Below are positions 61,433 through 64,000 of a DNA stretch of 64,000 nt, in pieces; position 1 is the stretch's first letter; every line of letters starts with the position of its first letter. Position numbers and translations under genes: made by a program. This DNA is from Spirometra erinaceieuropaei (taxonomy: Eukaryota > Platyhelminthes > Cestoda > Diphyllobothriidea > Diphyllobothriidae), in contig CACRXP010001023.1 of the NCBI GenBank assembly GCA_902702965.1, positions 51,784 to 115,783 on the forward strand, written 5' to 3'. The notes beneath the pieces are model-generated. The model had not been told where the DNA came from and searched no databases. It saw only the letters and a list, made by a program, of their open reading frames with translations.

Positions 61433-62863
61433 AAACTGGAGAAACTCAAAGGGGTAAGCATCCATCCAAATGAGGTCATGGTATCTTTTGATGTTACATC
61501 CCTTTTTACTTCTATTCCCCAGGACCTGGCGATCGAGACAATTGAACTGCTACTACAAAGCAAATACGATGAAACGGAGAACCGTCTTGGACACGCCCAA
61601 ATCCTTCAGGTCCTGAAGCTCTGTCTCAGGACGTACTTCACGTTCGACGGGACAATCTACGAACAGGTGAAGGGCACACCAATGGGTTCGCCGATTTCGG
61701 GATTCATCGCCGAGGCGGTCCTGCAACGGTTAGAGTCGCTGGTCTTCCAACACCATAGACCGAAATTCTGGGCCCGGTATGTGGATGATACCTTCGTCGT
61801 CATCGAACGGGATCAGGTGTTGAAATTCCAAAAACATCTCAACGCCGTCTTCCCGGACATTCAATTTACGATGGAGGAGGAAGAGAACAACCAGCTGGCC
61901 TTCCTGGATGTCCTCGTATGCCGCAAGGATTGTGGTGAATTAAAGACCAAAGTGTTCAGGAAAGCGACAAATACGATGCAAGTACTGAACTTCAACAGTA
62001 ACCACCCAATCAGCCACAAACGCAGTTGTGTAAGGACGCTCTATCGGCGTGTCGAAACGCACTGCAGTGAGCCGGAAGACAAAATTGCTGAACTACAATA
62101 CCTCCGACGGGTCGTCAAAGCCAATGGCTACCCGCGCAACTTCGTCGACCGGTGCATACGCAAAAGGGACGAAAGGCCTAACCGCACGGACACCAAGTCT
62201 TGGCGGGCACTTCCGTATGTCAAGAACGTTTCGGTAGCTGTCGGCCGCCTTCTCGCACCACTTGGGGTTGGAGTGGCACACAGACCGGAGGCAACCATCA
62301 GGCGTCTGATCATGAAACCGAAAGACCCACTGCCACGGCTAGAAACGTCTGGAGTCGTTTATCGGATCTGGTGTAGTTGCGGACAAAGCAACTACGTCGG
62401 AGAAACCGGAAGACAGCTCCGAACGAGAATGGCCGAACACGCGGCAGCGGTGCGCAGAAATGACGCCAGCTCTCAAGTTGCGGCTCATTCGACGAGACCC
62501 GGCCACACATTTAAATTCGATGAGGCCGAAATTCTCGCAAGAGTTGACAACCGAGTGAGCCGAGAGCTACTGGAATCATGGTTTACTGGCTCCCAGTCCA
62601 TCAACAAGTGCAACGATCTTCCCATTCAATACAGCGTGCTGAGACTTCGTCTAGGCGGAGTAATTGGCCACGCGGGGAGCGCACTGGTGAACACTCTTCC
62701 CAACACCCGGGTCAACGCATCAGATGGTCGAGCAATCATCACGCCAACATCCAACGCACGTGATGAAATTGCGGCAATTATCGACTCGAATGTCGGCCAT
62801 CAAGCAATGATCACCCCAAGTGTGACAATCCCGGATGAAGGGGGAAGCCGTGAACGTTCATAG
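61394..62863 (+). CDS. Penelope-like element (subfamily 1) RT + GIY-YIG open frame, 5'-truncated
   Basis: A single open frame of 489 codons. RT motif A is SFDVTSLFTSIP (residues 31-42, Asp33), motif B KGTPMGSPISGF, motif C YVDD (129-132), then NNQLAFLDVLVCR. The GIY-YIG nuclease starts GVVYRIWCSCGQSNYVGETG (320-339), with RQLRTRMAEH and a C-terminal FKFDEAEIL and SRELLESWF. Penelope-like elements reverse transcribe their RNA at nicked DNA and carry this nuclease C-terminally. The frame has no ATG at its 5' end (it opens with TTG), and residues 1-13 are antisense CR1 sequence before the insertion. The N-terminal RT part is missing, so it is not an autonomous element, yet the 476 remaining codons are undamaged, pointing to a young insertion. 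Confidence 0.9.
   Translation: MREILCESRVFVKKLEKLKGVSIHPNEVMVSFDVTSLFTSIPQDLAIETIELLLQSKYDETENRLGHAQILQVLKLCLRTYFTFDGTIYEQVKGTPMGSPISGFIAEAVLQRLESLVFQHHRPKFWARYVDDTFVVIERDQVLKFQKHLNAVFPDIQFTMEEEENNQLAFLDVLVCRKDCGELKTKVFRKATNTMQVLNFNSNHPISHKRSCVRTLYRRVETHCSEPEDKIAELQYLRRVVKANGYPRNFVDRCIRKRDERPNRTDTKSWRALPYVKNVSVAVGRLLAPLGVGVAHRPEATIRRLIMKPKDPLPRLETSGVVYRIWCSCGQSNYVGETGRQLRTRMAEHAAAVRRNDASSQVAAHSTRPGHTFKFDEAEILARVDNRVSRELLESWFTGSQSINKCNDLPIQYSVLRLRLGGVIGHAGSALVNTLPNTRVNASDGRAIITPTSNARDEIAAIIDSNVGHQAMITPSVTIPDEGGSRERS
61420..61432 (+). repeat. Target-site duplication, left copy
   Basis: AGTGTTTGTGAAG, identical to 63022-63034. The bases belong to the interrupted CR1 element on the minus strand. 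Confidence 0.85.
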
Positions 62864-62890
62864 GCATGCGATAGCATGGCTGCTGCATCC

Positions 62891-62898
62891 TATAAATA
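62891..62898 (+). promoter_or_regulatory. TATA-like box in Penelope 3' region
   Basis: TATAAATA in the context GCTGCATCC-TATAAATA-CCGCAG. The context is kept at 12345 (minus, CTCTAAATA) and 32960 (AAAAAATA). In Penelope-like elements the same terminal sequence can occur upstream of the next unit, so it may act as a promoter; this is inferred. Confidence 0.4.
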
Positions 62899-62939
62899 CC
62901 GCAGCCCCTTGTGCAACAACCACCCGTTTCTGCTCTTTT

Positions 62940-62981
62940 GTCTCTGATGATGGATTCGAGTAGGAATCCGAAACGTCAGGC
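62940..62981 (+). ncRNA. Hammerhead-ribozyme-like motif at Penelope 3' end (subfamily 1)
   Basis: GTCT, CTGATGA (62944-62950), T, GGATTC, loop GAGTAG, GAATCC, GAAA (62970-62973), CG, TC, AGGC. Cleavage would follow the C at 62977, five bases before the AATAAA signal at 62983-62988. Same layout as 2224-2265 with a different but still complementary stem II. The extra T after the core and the two-base stem III are shared oddities. Confidence 0.65.
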
Positions 62982-63021
62982 TAATAAAGCTCTTGTCCCG
63001 GCGATCGTGTCTCCTTCTTCA

Positions 63022-63034
63022 AGTGTTTGTGAAG
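63022..63034 (+). repeat. Target-site duplication, right copy
   Basis: AGTGTTTGTGAAG, the same 13 bases as 61420-61432, directly after the last Penelope bases (CTCCTTCTTCA). Confidence 0.85.
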
Positions 63035-64000
63035 TTTTTTACTACTTCTGTGTTAATATTAGCATAGTCGAAAAACTTCGTTTTATTGATGGCTTTGCTG
63101 AAAAGGAGTCTCGAAGACAACAATGAATTAATGAGTGATCACTTGTAAGAAGGCCACGATGAAATCCGTAAGTAAATGATAGATGCCACTGGTAAAAGTT
63201 AAATCTGATAGACTATTGTTGATGGTCGGAGAGTGGACTAATTGAGACCAGTTTGAAAGTGGACAGTATCCAGAAGCTGCTAGAATTTAAGAGTGGAAGT
63301 ATGTATACCTACGGTTATCTTGACATCGAATGAAGTCTCTGCGATTTTTTAAAGGAGTTCGTATAGGCGGCTGTCATTTCCGGAGTAATAAGGGGGATTA
63401 TGCACACATCCAACTAAGCCTTTCCTATTTTGTGGAAGGATAACCGGAACGAAACAGAGATTTCCAGAAAAGGAAAAAATTTTCAAGACGTGAGTCTAGT
63501 GTAAAAGTAAGGCTCTGGTACAAAGGAGACAACCACCGCCACGATTTTCAACACGGTCTTGTCGATATAAGTTGAGGCTATCTATAGTGAGCGCTGGGCC
63601 GAAAATTAAAAAGTGGGCACGAGATCCTGTCATGCTAAAAACACCTGGGTAAAACTCGAAAGCTACAGTTCTTTGCTGTGTCGTCTTTGGCGCGATTGTT
63701 CTGGAGTTGAGAGAAAATATACTGAGCGTATTCCTGAGATGCAGGTTTCGCTGATTACAAGTTATAAAAAAGGCAGAGTTAATGGCGACAAAATAAGCGG
63801 AAGGAAGAAAGAAAAGGATGGAAAGCAGAGTTGCCGCGGTGTACAATCTGTGGAAAGGTTCATACTAACGGATAGCGGTTCAGTACGGAGACATATTTCA
63901 GCAGGTTCCATGAAAAAGGATGCTAATTTGTGGGGTCGAAAAAATAGGAGACATCGAAAGAGGAAATTACACTAGTCATATCTCGTTGGCAGTTAAACAT
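63022..64000 (-). pseudogene. CR1-type retrotransposon, copy 4, ORF1 end and endonuclease part
   Basis: The minus strand from the window edge: an ORF1 C-terminal part similar at DNA level to 47340-47460, then the endonuclease: LRNTLSIFSLNSRTIAPK (63730), YRQDRVENRGGGCLL (63550), PPYYSGNDSRLYELL, FDVKITVG and FTSGIYHLLTDF (63190). Frame breaks are present. It supplies the endonuclease region deleted in copy 1. Followed directly by the Penelope insertion, beyond which the RT part continues. Confidence 0.8.

Larger units (their letters stand above)
61433..63021 (+). mobile_element. Penelope-like element insertion (subfamily 1), 1.59 kb
   Basis: Bounded by the 13-base duplication. It holds the truncated RT + GIY-YIG frame, a short 3' region with TATAAATA (62891), a hammerhead-like motif (62940-62981) and AATAAA (62983). 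Aligning the flanks with CR1 copy 1 restores the continuous CR1 antisense sequence, so the boundaries are secure. Confidence 0.9.

Noticed and set aside
1..64000. CRISPR arrays, bacterial operons, phage or plasmid genes
   Set aside because: No regularly spaced direct repeats, no operon-like gene packing and no bacterial gene families; the content is eukaryotic throughout.

Overview
The window looks like a draft nuclear scaffold from a flatworm, most likely a tapeworm; the phylum is inferred and the species was not determined. The evidence is: spliced genes with very short introns (35-37 nt) beside multi-kilobase ones, many decayed retroelements (Penelope-like elements, CR1-type non-LTR elements, tRNA-derived SINEs), no operons, and one 390-base run of N. 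Coding density is very low and there is no bacterial or CRISPR-like content.

Two host genes are supported, both on the minus strand. At 37994-40907 is an F-box gene recognisable as an FBXO28 orthologue: six proposed exons whose reading phases all fit and add up to 335 codons plus a stop. At 6722-34024 is a chain of up to nine small exons with good splice sites and compatible phases. They encode a Ser/Thr/Pro-rich protein with a coiled-coil C-terminal half that I do not recognise. Its introns (up to 7 kb) hold most of the repeats of the left half.

Left half (1-37 kb): two ~1-kb foldback elements (220-1223, 4014-4990); Penelope fragments of two subfamilies (2.2-3.0, 12.2-13.3, 16.0-16.3, 31.7-33.1 kb), of which the 12.2-13.3 kb locus is joined head-to-head; a near-perfect 47-bp hairpin (16443-16542); two SINE families; and a ~350-375-bp repeat present as dimers at three loci.

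Right half (46-64 kb): almost solid retroelement. A frameshifted CR1 element (46077-49864) is followed directly by a 5'-truncated copy (to 50712). An older non-LTR element lies on the minus strand (52640-55870). A third CR1 copy carries a Penelope piece and the assembly gap (55990-57854). At the right end a 1.59-kb, 5'-truncated Penelope copy with an open RT + GIY-YIG frame sits inside a minus-strand CR1 copy, flanked by a 13-bp target-site duplication.

The most interesting signals are hammerhead-ribozyme-like motifs at the 3' ends of both Penelope subfamilies, with stem II differing by compensated changes, and in the best copy packed between a TATA-like box and an AATAAA signal.
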